Part shown: one piece after another, positions 50,194 through 58,481 of the stretch
How the letters are laid out: each line of letters opens with the position of its first letter
Numbering within the stretch: the first letter of the stretch is position 1
Position numbers and translations under genes: made by a program
Source of the DNA: Adhaeribacter arboris
GTDB taxonomy: Bacteria; Bacteroidota; Bacteroidia; Cytophagales; Hymenobacteraceae
Direction: 5' to 3'
DNA length: 64,000 nt
NCBI RefSeq assembly: GCF_003023845.1
Contig: NZ_PYFT01000001.1
Location: 2,852,001 to 2,916,000 of the forward strand
Notes under the pieces: model-generated
The model's input: the letters and a program-made list of their open reading frames with translations, nothing else
The model's database searches: none
Told to the model about the DNA's origin: nothing

Positions 50194-51675
50194 TTAATAA
50201 AATCCGTAATCACCTTTAGAAGTACCCGACTGGACTCCCTTACCAAAATCTTCTACCATGCCTGTTAAGCCATCTTCCGCATCATCGTGGGCATTTTTAC
50301 CCGTAGCAGAATAACTGGTAACATGCTTGTAGAAAGCAGGCCATTTTCTATCCCATCCTTCGGGCATGTGTATTAGGTTAGTAACATCAGCGGAACGGGT
50401 AAAGATGCGCACTTCTTTGTTGAGGGATTGATGAAACCAGCTAATACGGGTTTTTGTGTTACCCATTATTCTTAGCTGAGATTCTACGTTCCGGGCAAAT
50501 CCTCTACCCCCATTATTGCTTTCAATTTTGGCAACAGCTACCGCGTGTTTCGTTAGCTGAATAGCAGTTTGGGGTTCGGTTGTTTCCATGGGTGCTTGCG
50601 TATAAAACACGTCCGTTACATAAATACCGGTTTCTGTTTCATCGTAGACAATAGAGCAAAGGTAATCCGAACCGGTGTCGGCGGTATCCACGTAAGCCTT
50701 GCGAGTTTTGCGCTTACTGATAGGAATGATGGTGTAGGTTTTAAAGTCGGAGTACAGTAAACCTTCTTTGGGTTGCGGGTTTTGTAAATACTGCCGGCCA
50801 AACACCAACGGATTACGAACCTGCATAATTTTGAGCTCTTCCAGACTGTGTTTGAAAGGCCATAGAGCAACTTCCTGCCCTTGTTCATCTTCCTGAATAC
50901 AAGGAAGACTTAATACATCCCATACTCCCGGCTCATTCTCCATCAGATAGCCGCATAAGTCGCGTTCGTGGAGGCGCTGCATAATAATGATGATGGGAGT
51001 ATTGCGAGAGTTTACCCGGTTAGAAATAGTAGAATCAAAACGTTGGTTTACCCGCTCCCGGATAGTTTCTGAATCGGCATCTTCGGGTTTTATGGGGTCG
51101 TCAATAATGAGGGCTCCACCGAAACCTTGTTTTTGTTCAATATCAGTTAGAAAATCACTTAATTCTTTTTCTTCGCTTTCTTCATCTACTATTCCCGCTC
51201 CAAAACCTGTTACCTGGCTAGCAGCAGCAGTAGCATAAACTCCACCCCCCTTAGTTGTGTACCATTTTTTCTTTGAATTTGATTCGTGTTTAATCTGTAC
51301 ATAGGGAAACATTTCTTGATAATATTCCTGTTGTACCAAATCCCGTACTGTTTCGGAGTTGTCCAAGGCTAAATCATCTGAGTAGGAAAGATGAATGAAT
51401 TTAGCACTGGGATTTAAAGCCAAACCATTGGCAATAAAAGATTTTACGGCTAGTTCCGTTTTGCCATAACGCGGGGCAATGTTTATGATTAAGCGTTTTA
51501 TTTCACCGCGAAGCACCGCATCTAGTTTTTGCGTAATCAATTCATGATGTTCACCAATTACATATTTGCGGTTATATTGCTGATAAAAGAAATAGCGAGT
51601 AAAAAATAAAGACGAATCCAAACTCATAATTTGGGTCATTTTTTTTTCAGCCGGATCTATTTCAATTATAGTCAT
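50194..51675 (-). CDS. Terminase large subunit
   Basis: 493 residues starting MTIIEIDPAEKKMTQIMSLD; the earlier frame to 51795 overlaps the small subunit. ATPase: Walker A-like APRYGKTELAVK, Walker B-like GGALIIDDP, coupling RLHERDL. Nuclease domain: the first acidic residue in KAYVDTADTGSDYL and others near KIESNNGGRG and KNAHDDAEDGL. It pumps and cuts DNA during packaging. It overlaps the small subunit by 14 bp. Confidence 0.92.
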   Translation of the reverse strand: MTIIEIDPAEKKMTQIMSLDSSLFFTRYFFYQQYNRKYVIGEHHELITQKLDAVLRGEIKRLIINIAPRYGKTELAVKSFIANGLALNPSAKFIHLSYSDDLALDNSETVRDLVQQEYYQEMFPYVQIKHESNSKKKWYTTKGGGVYATAAASQVTGFGAGIVDEESEEKELSDFLTDIEQKQGFGGALIIDDPIKPEDADSETIRERVNQRFDSTISNRVNSRNTPIIIIMQRLHERDLCGYLMENEPGVWDVLSLPCIQEDEQGQEVALWPFKHSLEELKIMQVRNPLVFGRQYLQNPQPKEGLLYSDFKTYTIIPISKRKTRKAYVDTADTGSDYLCSIVYDETETGIYVTDVFYTQAPMETTEPQTAIQLTKHAVAVAKIESNNGGRGFARNVESQLRIMGNTKTRISWFHQSLNKEVRIFTRSADVTNLIHMPEGWDRKWPAFYKHVTSYSATGKNAHDDAEDGLTGMVEDFGKGVQSGTSKGDYGFY

Positions 51676-52450
51676 TAATATTTTTTTGTATTGCTTTGTA
51701 ATATGCTTGTATTTCTTGCTCTGATAGTTTTGAAATATCAAAATTAATGTTTTGATTAATGTTAGTAGATTCGGTTTTCTCCACAAACAAACCATGTATT
51801 TTAGCCATATCCCTTAAGGCGGTATCAGCAGGATACAATTCAACGGTCGTACCAAACTGCCCAGGCTTAATTGCTTTAATGCGGCCTTTCTCTTTTGCTT
51901 GAACCAACTTTACCATGTTTAATTCTGCTACTTGTTTTTTTATGGGTGGTCCAGGAACTAGACGTATTGCTAATGGCTCTCTTTCAAGCTGCATTTGCAA
52001 CCGTAAGATTTTAAGCTTGCGGGTTTGTTGCTGGCTTAAATGACTTTTCAAAGCTTCATCTATTAGTTCGGCTCGTTTGGCAAATTCTTCTTCAAATGCA
52101 ACCTCCTCTTCTAATTCGTAAATAATTTCAATTAGCGGCTTTTCTACCTGGGCAGGCTCTTCTACTTCTACAATATCATAGAACTCATTTATATCTGATT
52201 TAGCAATATCGGATATTAGTTTTTTGGTTTCTGGAGCACCTAAACTTAACTCTTCTAATCGAACCTTTATAGCGTTTAGAATATGAGGTTTTCTGAGGTT
52301 TTCATACCCGATTTCAGTAGCTGATCTTTCGCTATATTTGGCAACTCGAGCGGCGCGTGTAGCATTAAAATCAACACAATACTCTTCCACGAACCGCTGT
52401 TCCTTGCCTGTCAATTTTTTCTGCTCGTTGGCTGATTCTTCTGCCATCAT
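51662..52450 (-). CDS. Terminase small subunit
   Basis: 262 residues (MMAEESANEQKKLTGKEQRF). FVEEYCVDFNATRAARVAKY followed by SATEIGYENLRKPHILNAIK is the Terminase_2 DNA-binding helix-turn-helix domain. The C-terminus NINFDISKLSEQEIQAYYKA is an oligomerisation or large-subunit contact. Longer than most, with an inserted Glu-rich region. ATGA overlap with the upstream 44-residue gene supports the first ATG. Confidence 0.9.
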   Translation of the reverse strand: MMAEESANEQKKLTGKEQRFVEEYCVDFNATRAARVAKYSERSATEIGYENLRKPHILNAIKVRLEELSLGAPETKKLISDIAKSDINEFYDIVEVEEPAQVEKPLIEIIYELEEEVAFEEEFAKRAELIDEALKSHLSQQQTRKLKILRLQMQLEREPLAIRLVPGPPIKKQVAELNMVKLVQAKEKGRIKAIKPGQFGTTVELYPADTALRDMAKIHGLFVEKTESTNINQNINFDISKLSEQEIQAYYKAIQKNINDYN

Positions 52451-52581
52451 TTAATCTCAGTCAGTTCCTTATCCAATATTTCGACTATATCCGAGTACTT
52501 GACATTGTATCCTACAACATAACCTACCAAGAAACCGGAGGAGGTCAGAAGTAAGCCGAGAATGGATAAGAATACTATCAT
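52447..52581 (-). CDS. 44-residue membrane protein at head of terminase operon
   Basis: MIVFLSILGLLLTSSGFLVG forms one membrane helix, then YVVGYNVKYSDIVEILDKEL. Starts just below copy C of the palindromic element and overlaps the terminase small-subunit start as ATGA. It may be the first gene of the late transcript. Confidence 0.65.
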   Translation of the reverse strand: MIVFLSILGLLLTSSGFLVGYVVGYNVKYSDIVEILDKELTEIK

Positions 52582-52594
52582 AAAAAATGTATAC

Positions 52595-52625
52595 GATATA
52601 GTTCTAAAATTACGGAATAAATATA
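52595..52625. promoter_or_regulatory. Near-palindromic late-block element, copy C
   Basis: GATATAGTTCTAAAATTACG followed by GAATAAATATA, 14 bp upstream of the 52581 start codon. It agrees with copy A over the whole core GATATAGTTCTAAA...CGGAAT. Confidence 0.7.
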
Positions 52626-52654
52626 CCTATTATTTTGTATTTTCCTATAAATAT

Positions 52655-52879
52655 TTAGGAATTAGGTTTCCAATCACCATCGGCATCTAAATGGGGTGGT
52701 GGCCAGCCGTGTTTTCTCACCATCAACATGCGCATAAATCTTAACCAAAATCGAAAAATCTCATGCACGATCCGGAGAATGCCATTTACTGCGAAATAAG
52801 CAAAACCATTTAAAAGGATGGTCATTCCTAGAAAAGGGAAAAAGCCACTGAAGGCGATTTCTAATATCTTATTTATCAT
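52655..52879 (-). CDS. Small membrane protein, phage-conserved type
   Basis: 74 residues: FSGFFPFLGMTILLNGFAYF and FAVNGILRIVHEIFRFWLRF, ending HGWPPPHLDADGDWKPNS. This membrane protein with its WPPPHLDADGD tail recurs in Bacteroidota prophages near the terminase. Function unknown. It overlaps the 30-residue gene by 11 bp. Confidence 0.65.
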   Translation of the reverse strand: MINKILEIAFSGFFPFLGMTILLNGFAYFAVNGILRIVHEIFRFWLRFMRMLMVRKHGWPPPHLDADGDWKPNS

Positions 52880-52961
52880 TTTCTTGCTGGTTTAACTGTT
52901 TTTCTCTTAGCTGTTCTGCCCACTGTTCAAACTCTTGGCGGGTGCGACCGGATAAGTTCAT
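52869..52961 (-). CDS. 30-residue charged peptide
   Basis: MNLSGRTRQEFEQWAEQLRE then KQLNQQENDK, an amphipathic helix. It overlaps both neighbours (11 and 4 bp). Unknown function. Confidence 0.55.
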   Translation of the reverse strand: MNLSGRTRQEFEQWAEQLREKQLNQQENDK

Positions 52962-53314
52962 ACTTTGGCGTTAATAAAATACTGAATAAACTTTATGCTA
53001 TGTTTTTTGCATAAAAAGAAACTTGAAGTAGAAATATTAAACAAATAAATCCCTTCTTCTTGAAGAATAAAAAACCAATGGCAGTTACAAGACCATGTTT
53101 CTGATTTTAGTTTTTGAATTGTCGGTGTAGCAATTTTATATTCTAGATGTAAAATATCTTCTTCTGAAACCTCGCTATCTGTAAGGGTAAAAGCATCAAC
53201 ATTATAAGCTAAAAAGTTTTGGTGCCTTTGTCCTACCAAAAAAATATAGTGTCCACCAACAATAGGCTGGTCAAATAAACTTAGTTGGCAGGTTTTTGTA
53301 AGGGAAAGTTTCAT
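52958..53314 (-). CDS. Hypothetical early-region protein
   Basis: 118 residues. LTKTCQLSLFDQPIVGGHYI, then SETWSCNCHWFFILQEEGIY. AT-rich. It carries ATGA overlaps on both sides. No domain recognised. Confidence 0.6.
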   Translation of the reverse strand: MKLSLTKTCQLSLFDQPIVGGHYIFLVGQRHQNFLAYNVDAFTLTDSEVSEEDILHLEYKIATPTIQKLKSETWSCNCHWFFILQEEGIYLFNISTSSFFLCKKHSIKFIQYFINAKV

Positions 53315-54066
53315 GCTTTCTCGGTGTTAGTTGTTTCCTCTGCCTTGTTTAGGTGGTGGCGCAATAATCCTTTTTCAAGATATTCGGGAATTAATTCAGG
53401 TCTTTTTATTCTGTCAGTGGCAATAGGAACCCAACCATCGATTTTTATAATATCATCAGGCTCCGATTTAAAAAACATTTCGTACTCGGTAGTTTCTTCT
53501 GTTGGGGCTACAGGACGGGCGAGTAAGCCAGCTTTGTAACATTCGCGCTTGCATTCATCAACTTCTTCATTGGAAAGTAAATGGCTTTTAGGGTAAGGCG
53601 TAGGCTTGCAATTCTTCTTTGCCATCTGCTCGGCTTGTTCTTCGGTTAATGGTTCTATCTGTTCTTGTGATAGCCTAGCAGGTGTAGAATAATTCATACT
53701 GATTAATTTGTTAAGGGCTACCTCTGCCATAAAATAGGCTTGCTTATGAAGTCGTTCTTTGTTAAATTGTATATGTTTGATATAGTGATTGCCAAAGCCT
53801 TCCTTTAAAGCTTCCTCGTATTCAGATTGGGAAAATTCTGTATCTTCCAAAGCTAAGTATCTCCCTTCTTCCATATCTCCACCAGCCATTTCAGCTTTCA
53901 TACCGGCAATTATTTCAATTCCAAGGTCAAACTTCTGTTCTTCGGTTAATGGAGTGGCTTGTGCTAGATAATTCAATACTTCTTTAGCTAATTCAGTCCA
54001 AGTTTCTGCGTTGCTATTGCATAGTATATGACCTATGTCTTTTAGTTTTTCTTTTTCTGTTTTCAT
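53311..54066 (-). CDS. Hypothetical early-region protein, helical
   Basis: 251 residues, acidic and helical (TWTELAKEVLNYLAQATPLT, QAYFMAEVALNKLISMNYST, PEYLEKGLLRHHLNKAEETT). Probably a cytoplasmic early protein. No domain recognised. Confidence 0.6.
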   Translation of the reverse strand: MKTEKEKLKDIGHILCNSNAETWTELAKEVLNYLAQATPLTEEQKFDLGIEIIAGMKAEMAGGDMEEGRYLALEDTEFSQSEYEEALKEGFGNHYIKHIQFNKERLHKQAYFMAEVALNKLISMNYSTPARLSQEQIEPLTEEQAEQMAKKNCKPTPYPKSHLLSNEEVDECKRECYKAGLLARPVAPTEETTEYEMFFKSEPDDIIKIDGWVPIATDRIKRPELIPEYLEKGLLRHHLNKAEETTNTEKA

Positions 54067-54068
54067 AT

Positions 54069-54305
54069 CTAATCAAATATATTGTTGACAATAGCGACTA
54101 AATTGCATCCAATGTAAAAGGCTTCTTGCGCACAAGTAGTCTGAACATAATAAGCCTGTTCTTTACCTTTTCGGTGCGTTCGTCTAAACTTGTAAGCATT
54201 TCTTTTTAGATAATCCTGGATTTTAACTTGGTGCTCCGTTTCAGTAATCATAAATGAAACTTCGTTGGTTGGTATGGCGGCTGGTTTAGGCTTTTCTGTT
54301 TTCAT
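54069..54305 (-). CDS. Hypothetical early protein after hairpin element
   Basis: 78 residues from MKTEKPKPAAIPTNEVSFMI; a frame open to 54380 runs through the repeat element and is not coding. Basic middle (KRNAYKFRRTHRKGKEQAYY), then QTTCAQEAFYIGCNLVAIV. May bind nucleic acid. The hairpin element lies nine bases before the ATG. Confidence 0.6.
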   Translation of the reverse strand: MKTEKPKPAAIPTNEVSFMITETEHQVKIQDYLKRNAYKFRRTHRKGKEQAYYVQTTCAQEAFYIGCNLVAIVNNIFD

Positions 54306-54313
54306 TTTCTTTT

Positions 54314-54378
54314 GGGTTAGGGATAGGAGTGAAAATGCGGAGCATTGCAACGGATAGCCCGGCCGCAAGGCAACCCCC
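54314..54378. repeat. Dispersed hairpin element, copy 1
   Basis: On the plus strand GGGTTAGGGATAGGAGTG ... AGCCCGGCCGCAAGGCAACC. The end arms GGGTT/AACCC can close a stem; the interior has GC-rich palindromes. It sits in the 5' leader of the 54069 gene. Similar copies are at 59910-59978 and 60334-60393. Confidence 0.7.
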
Positions 54379-54383
54379 AAATT

Positions 54384-54707
54384 CTATTTGACATATTTAG
54401 TGGCTTCTACTATTCCGGCTCTAAGAGCATCAGGCCGGGTGGTCTGGTCTTCGCCGTAGCAAAAGCTACTTCTTCCATTATTGATAAACTTCACTTTGCT
54501 TATCCATTTGTCTTTTTGCGGGTCTGGAGCTACATGAATGCCGATGGTATCCAGCCAGTCTACTATAGCAGCTAATTGAAAAGATTGTGATAATTCTTTA
54601 AACTGGTTTATTTGGGTACAAGAAAACTTATAATGGAAATACCATTGGTCAAACCTTTCCCATACGGGAGAAGCGGCGAAGATTTCGAGAAATTGGGGAT
54701 GGGTCAT
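54384..54707 (-). CDS. Hypothetical early protein
   Basis: 107 residues from MTHPQFLEIFAASPVWERFD; upstream in-frame sequence to 54794 overlaps the next gene. RFDQWYFHYKFSCTQINQFK, then PDPQKDKWISKVKFINNGRS. No recognised domain; may be DNA-related given neighbours. Confidence 0.6.
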   Translation of the reverse strand: MTHPQFLEIFAASPVWERFDQWYFHYKFSCTQINQFKELSQSFQLAAIVDWLDTIGIHVAPDPQKDKWISKVKFINNGRSSFCYGEDQTTRPDALRAGIVEATKYVK

Positions 54708-54711
54708 GGGT

Positions 54712-54912
54712 TTATCTTTTACAAATTTCGGTAACTCTATCTGGTGGAACCTGTTTGAGCAAAGCGTTAAATATTTTGTGTTGTAAAACTTCAATTCCTC
54801 CGGCTAAGGCATTGTTAGTGTTTCCTAATTCTTCTAAATGTTGCGTTAAAGCGGTTAGCATGGTAACCATCTCCAAAGCATCCCTATCTTCCATTTCAAT
54901 CTTAATTTTCAT
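54712..54912 (-). CDS. Small hypothetical protein
   Basis: 66 residues, helical (MKIKIEMEDRDALEMVTMLT, EELGNTNNALAGGIEVLQHK). It ends five bases before the next start. Unknown function. Confidence 0.6.
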   Translation of the reverse strand: MKIKIEMEDRDALEMVTMLTALTQHLEELGNTNNALAGGIEVLQHKIFNALLKQVPPDRVTEICKR

Positions 54913-54962
54913 AGCTTCTTTAATAATCTATTTTTCTTCTACTTCTAAGGCTACTATTCATC

Positions 54963-55241
54963 TTAGCGGCGGGTAATTACTTCTAAGGCCTCTTCCCAGG
55001 AGTTAACCCGGTAAATGGGTGCCCGGTCGCCTACTTCTTGCCAAAACTCTTTTTCTTTCGGGGTAAGCTGGGCCTTGGTGTCTACTTTTATTTCCATAAA
55101 AAACCAGGTTCTCCGGTACGCTACCACAATATCGACAAAGCCTTTCAGTTGGGATACTACTTTCACGTAGGCGCCGATTTGCCGGAGCTTGCGGACTATT
55201 TCGGCTTGGTTTTTATCAACTTTAGCGGCAGTACGGAGCAT
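54963..55241 (-). CDS. VRR-NUC domain nuclease
   Basis: 92 residues. QLKGFVDIVVAYRRTWFFME then IKVDTKAQLTPKEKEFWQEV shows the VRR-NUC/PD-(D/E)XK core: D of VDIV, E-x-K of MEIK, and the Q-x-x-T-x-x-E-x-x-F following helix. Stand-alone VRR-NUC proteins are frequent in phages and act as Holliday-junction or structure-specific nucleases. Confidence 0.85.
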   Translation of the reverse strand: MLRTAAKVDKNQAEIVRKLRQIGAYVKVVSQLKGFVDIVVAYRRTWFFMEIKVDTKAQLTPKEKEFWQEVGDRAPIYRVNSWEEALEVITRR

Positions 55242-55244
55242 GGG

Positions 55245-55649
55245 TTAATCAAAATAACAAGTACTACGGAGTCGTGTATTCTCGGCAATTAATTTATCTC
55301 TAGCCTCAAAAAGCCCATCTAGCCTTTGATTTAATTTGCTTATTTGATTTTGCTGCTGTTGGTACATTTGTTCGCGATGCACTTGTAGTTGATTTTTCTT
55401 TCTTTCAGATTTAGTAAGACCTTTTTCAATTCTAGCTTGGGATAATTGAATCTTAAGTAGTTTGTTTTCATCTTCCAATTCGGCAATAGTGCTTTTAAGG
55501 GTTCCATTCTCAAAGGCTAAGCTCTTGGTAGTTCTTTTTTGTAGGTCGTATTTCTCAAACCATTTATATTCCTGTTCTTTAGCTTTATTAAGTTGCCTTA
55601 AAATGGACTGATATTCTTCTTCTTGTTGTTTTAATTCTTCTGGTGGCAT
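55245..55649 (-). CDS. Coiled-coil protein
   Basis: 134 residues, nearly all heptad-like (LKQQEEEYQSILRQLNKAKE, KSLAFENGTLKSTIAELEDE, QLHVHREQMYQQQQ-type). It may bridge the nuclease proteins on both sides or bind DNA-protein complexes. Only three bases separate it from the VRR-NUC gene. Confidence 0.65.
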   Translation of the reverse strand: MPPEELKQQEEEYQSILRQLNKAKEQEYKWFEKYDLQKRTTKSLAFENGTLKSTIAELEDENKLLKIQLSQARIEKGLTKSERKKNQLQVHREQMYQQQQNQISKLNQRLDGLFEARDKLIAENTRLRSTCYFD

Positions 55650-55682
55650 ATTAATTATCGTTAACTGCTTTCTTCTCTGCTC

Positions 55683-55781
55683 CTACCCGGAAAGCTCCGG
55701 GGAAAGTTTTATAGCTTCTTTTGCGGCCCGGTATGTATCGTATGCCAGGGTGGGATTAAAAAGTAATGTATTGCTTATCAT
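55683..55781 (-). CDS. Possible 32-residue ORF
   Basis: MISNTLLFNPTLAYDTYRAA then KEAIKLSPELSG. Overlaps the end of the upstream nuclease gene by 26 bp. No clear ribosome site. Filler between two genes; low confidence. Confidence 0.3.
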   Translation of the reverse strand: MISNTLLFNPTLAYDTYRAAKEAIKLSPELSG

Positions 55782-56250
55782 AAATTAAATCTAAAACACC
55801 TTTTATGTGCATGCGCCGAAGTGCAGTGTAAAGCATTTTTCTTTCTTCTGTCAGGTTAGCCTCAAATTGGTTTTTTGGCAGAAACATATTACCGCCCCGA
55901 TGATTAAAACAGTTGTGTACTAGCCGACATTTGCCCTCTTGATTCACGTAGATTAATCCCCACTTTTCGGGCAGTTCTTCTTTCTTGATTAATCCATCCG
56001 GGCAACAATACAGGCGATAATTACCCATGCCGATAGATGGATTTTTGCGAAAAGATTTATTTTTATCGCATAAAAAGTCATTGCGACTTATTTTGCATTC
56101 GATTAGTATGCTGGCTTCGTGGCGAAAGCCTAAGACATCCGGACATTCATTGCTTAGCGATCGGAGTTCTTTGAAAGCGAATCCGGTTCTTTTTAGAAGC
56201 CACTTGTAAGCCAGTTCTACAATTTGATTATGTGTAAATTCAGTTTTCAT
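55756..56250 (-). CDS. PD-(D/E)XK-like nuclease
   Basis: 164 residues. NECPDVLGFRHEASILIECK followed by ISRNDFLCDKNKSFR is the D...ExK active site (Asp of PDVLGF, Glu and Lys of ECK). The remaining part (YRLYCCPDGLIKKEELPEKW, KWGLIYVNQEGKCRLV) is typical of related phage nuclease-like proteins. It may repair or degrade DNA. Confidence 0.75.
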   Translation of the reverse strand: MKTEFTHNQIVELAYKWLLKRTGFAFKELRSLSNECPDVLGFRHEASILIECKISRNDFLCDKNKSFRKNPSIGMGNYRLYCCPDGLIKKEELPEKWGLIYVNQEGKCRLVHNCFNHRGGNMFLPKNQFEANLTEERKMLYTALRRMHIKGVLDLIYDKQYITF

Positions 56251-56260
56251 ATCTAAGGGA

Positions 56261-56473
56261 CTAGTATTTATCTATCCAGTTGCTATCTATCCAATTGGGA
56301 TAGTTATTTAATTTTACCATCACGCCACTTTCACAGCCTCCATAATTTAGCTTGAGACCTTGAATAGTATGGGTCTTACCGTCCAGTTGACGACCCCATC
56401 CGGAAACGGTTACTTGTTGGCCTATTTGTAAGTCGCAAACAACTTTGACGTGTTTTTCTAATTGAAATTCCAT
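56261..56473 (-). CDS. Small beta-rich hypothetical protein
   Basis: 70 residues from MEFQLEKHVKVVCDLQIGQQ; a GTG at 56527 would extend it. VTVSGWGRQLDGKTHTIQGL and GCESGVMVKLNNYPNWIDSN resemble a small SH3- or OB-like fold. Unknown function. Confidence 0.55.
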   Translation of the reverse strand: MEFQLEKHVKVVCDLQIGQQVTVSGWGRQLDGKTHTIQGLKLNYGGCESGVMVKLNNYPNWIDSNWIDKY

Positions 56474-56507
56474 AAGGGACTTGTATTTAAAAGGGTAGGA
56501 AGGAAAA

Positions 56508-56711
56508 TTATTTACTAAATGATTCACAATACAGGTTTATCAAATTATCTAAACGTTGTCGTTCGGTTTGCTTACAGTAGAGTTCTGCTTTCAATACTGC
56601 CGCTTCACTGGATTCTTTCTTCGTCCGGGCAATCATTTCTTCTAAATTGTTTATTTGCTTTTCGGCATTAGAGAAATACAGGTAAATGGTATCTAAAAAT
56701 TCACGGTTCAT
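56508..56711 (-). CDS. Small coiled-coil protein
   Basis: 67 residues, helical (FLDTIYLYFSNAEKQINNLE, EMIARTKKESSEAAVLKAEL). ATGA overlap with the 56708 gene. Unknown function. Confidence 0.6.
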   Translation of the reverse strand: MNREFLDTIYLYFSNAEKQINNLEEMIARTKKESSEAAVLKAELYCKQTERQRLDNLINLYCESFSK

Positions 56712-57412
56712 GAGGCTTTATTAGTTTGTTCTGGTTGAAGGCGACTGGCTAAATATTGTTTCCGGTATTCCTGATAAGCAGAATCCTTGCTAACTTCGTC
56801 CTTTATTCCCTCGGTATAGCCGGAAAACTGCTTCAAGAATTCAATGTACTTTTGCACTCCTTCCAGTTCCTCTTCGGTGTACTTAAAGTTTTTTTCGGAA
56901 TCTTTGTAGGCATTAGCGCGTTGCAAGGCTTGTTCCTCCACTACCGAATCACGTTCGCCTTTAATGTAAGCATCCATCCAACCGTGAATCGTCATGGCAT
57001 CAAAAGTGCCGTATAACTTGCCGAACTTACCCGTAACCCCCTCCCGTAGCACGTAAGCGATTTCATCAAATTTCAAGTACCAATACCGGGTAATAATCTC
57101 ATTACTCAATAAGGCAGTTTGAAAGCTGCTCAAGCGTTTTTCTTGGGCTAGATTCAACTGATTATTGTAGAAAGAAAGTAGTCGGGTTAAGGCTTCGCTT
57201 AAATCTTCCGGTGATTCTTTGCGGATTTTACTTAGCTGCGGCGTGGTTAAAGCACCAGGAACAGATAAAACCATTTGTTGCCGAATGAAAGTTACTTGCG
57301 CTAATTTGTTAGCCGGATTACTCGGATCACTTTGCAGCAAGCATTCGAGCAATGGCGACTGCTTCCTCAGTATCAAGCCGGCTTCGTTGGTTTTGGTTAG
57401 TTCGGTTTTCAT
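56708..57412 (-). CDS. Hypothetical replication-region protein
   Basis: 234 residues, helical (LTRLLSFYNNQLNLAQEKRL, SNEIITRYWYLKFDEIAYVL, TFDAMTIHGWMDAYIKGERD). In Bacteroidota phages and plasmids a protein of this type lies after replication genes. It overlaps the upstream gene by 86 bp in another frame. Confidence 0.6.
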   Translation of the reverse strand: MKTELTKTNEAGLILRKQSPLLECLLQSDPSNPANKLAQVTFIRQQMVLSVPGALTTPQLSKIRKESPEDLSEALTRLLSFYNNQLNLAQEKRLSSFQTALLSNEIITRYWYLKFDEIAYVLREGVTGKFGKLYGTFDAMTIHGWMDAYIKGERDSVVEEQALQRANAYKDSEKNFKYTEEELEGVQKYIEFLKQFSGYTEGIKDEVSKDSAYQEYRKQYLASRLQPEQTNKAS

Positions 57413-57677
57413 ATGAATTTTGAAAGGTTACTTTGTTTACTTCCGGTGTTTCTTCTGTCCAGCGCTGCTGGTTGATGTAGGTTTTAAAATGCGGCCATTG
57501 GGGCACAAATTCGCGCGGGTTTACTTCCCGCATGCGTTCTCGCCACTGGATTTGTTTTTCAATCGCCCCTAGAATCAGGCGCGGCAAATCGGGCAACTGG
57601 TTTTTAAACTTTTTTTGCAGATTAAGCCATTCTACTTCCTCACCCCGCTTGGTACCGGGGTAGACTTTTCGCGCCAT
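57327..57677 (-). CDS. Hypothetical replication-region protein
   Basis: 116 residues, basic (VYPGTKRGEEVEWLNLQKKF, ILGAIEKQIQWRERMREVNP). Long overlaps at both ends (46 and 86 bp). The last part ENRTNQNQRSRLDTEEAVAI is read over the start of the next gene, so both reading frames seem used. It may be the C-terminal part of a split replication initiator. Confidence 0.55.
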   Translation of the reverse strand: MARKVYPGTKRGEEVEWLNLQKKFKNQLPDLPRLILGAIEKQIQWRERMREVNPREFVPQWPHFKTYINQQRWTEETPEVNKVTFQNSYENRTNQNQRSRLDTEEAVAIARMLAAK

Positions 57678-58306
57678 ATCGAAGATTTCGCGCGCCCCCC
57701 AGTTTGCGAAGCTGGTTTTTTTGGTTTTAACGCTTCCGAATTTTCACTTTTCGCACTTTCACCGTTTTGGTTCTTTTCCAAAAGAACAGTATCTGTAGTG
57801 GTCTTTGTAGTAATCTCTGTAGTAGTCTTTGTTAAAGAATCTGCCTTTTCTGCTGGTTCCAACCTTCCTTTTTGTCCGGATTCATTCTGCTCTTTGGTCA
57901 GGTTGGAATCTTCCCTTTGGTCAGATTCAATACTACTGTTTGGTAAGATTCCAGTTTCTAACAACTTTTGAAATTCCGCGGCAAATACAGTTGGTATAAT
58001 CCGGTAATGCAGAGTTGGGCTACCGTTAAATTTTTTTACGGCTGTTTCTACTCCTTTTCCCGTTAGATTTTTGATAAGCAACCGAATTTGTTTTTCGGTC
58101 AACCTGGTTTCTTGGTACCATTCCAGATAGGTCTTAGCAATCCAACCCCCTTCTAATTTACCTTTATCCGACCAGTAAAGCAGTTTCGACAAAAAAATTC
58201 CGCCGCAAATACTGCCGCTAAAATCAATCAATAGCGGATCCATCGCAATAATGTCCGTATTGCCCGTATGCTGCTTAATCAGATTAAAAACTTGCTTTAA
58301 ATTCAT
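57632..58306 (-). CDS. Replication initiator-like winged-helix protein
   Basis: 224 residues from the ATG giving MNLKQVFNLIKQHTGNTDII; a TTG three codons upstream is unlikely. GGIFLSKLLYWSDKGKLEGG and WIAKTYLEWYQETRLTEKQI and KFNGSPTLHYRIIPTVFAAE are the winged helix found in phage replication proteins O/DnaD-type (DNA binding). A low-complexity Thr/Glu/Lys region (TKTTTEITTKTTTDTVLLEK) follows and carries a basic tail. Confidence 0.75.
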   Translation of the reverse strand: MNLKQVFNLIKQHTGNTDIIAMDPLLIDFSGSICGGIFLSKLLYWSDKGKLEGGWIAKTYLEWYQETRLTEKQIRLLIKNLTGKGVETAVKKFNGSPTLHYRIIPTVFAAEFQKLLETGILPNSSIESDQREDSNLTKEQNESGQKGRLEPAEKADSLTKTTTEITTKTTTDTVLLEKNQNGESAKSENSEALKPKKPASQTGGRAKSSIWREKSTPVPSGVRK

Positions 58307-58316
58307 TTGTACCAAG

Positions 58317-58347
58317 TTTAAAAAAGGGGAGACACTAACGCGGTCTC
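58317..58347 (-). terminator. Terminator between methyltransferase and replication units
   Basis: GGAGAC (58327-58332) pairs with GTCTCC (58342-58347); on the minus strand it is followed by CCTTTTTT. It would stop transcription from the methyltransferase operon before the replication gene. Confidence 0.7.
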
Positions 58348-58481
58348 CGGTTCACGCCTCTTTAGATTATGCTCTCTGGACTTTATGAGGTAAGCCCGGA
58401 TAACCCTAAGCATTTGGGCCGAACGGCACTCGCACTTACACCTGTGTTCGGTTTTCCTTATCGTGTAAGCAGTGCTATATT

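Noticed and set aside
54306-54380. Protein extension MGVALRPGYPL of the 54069 gene
   Set aside because: The sequence is the hairpin repeat element, found in similar form at two other sites, so it is not coding.
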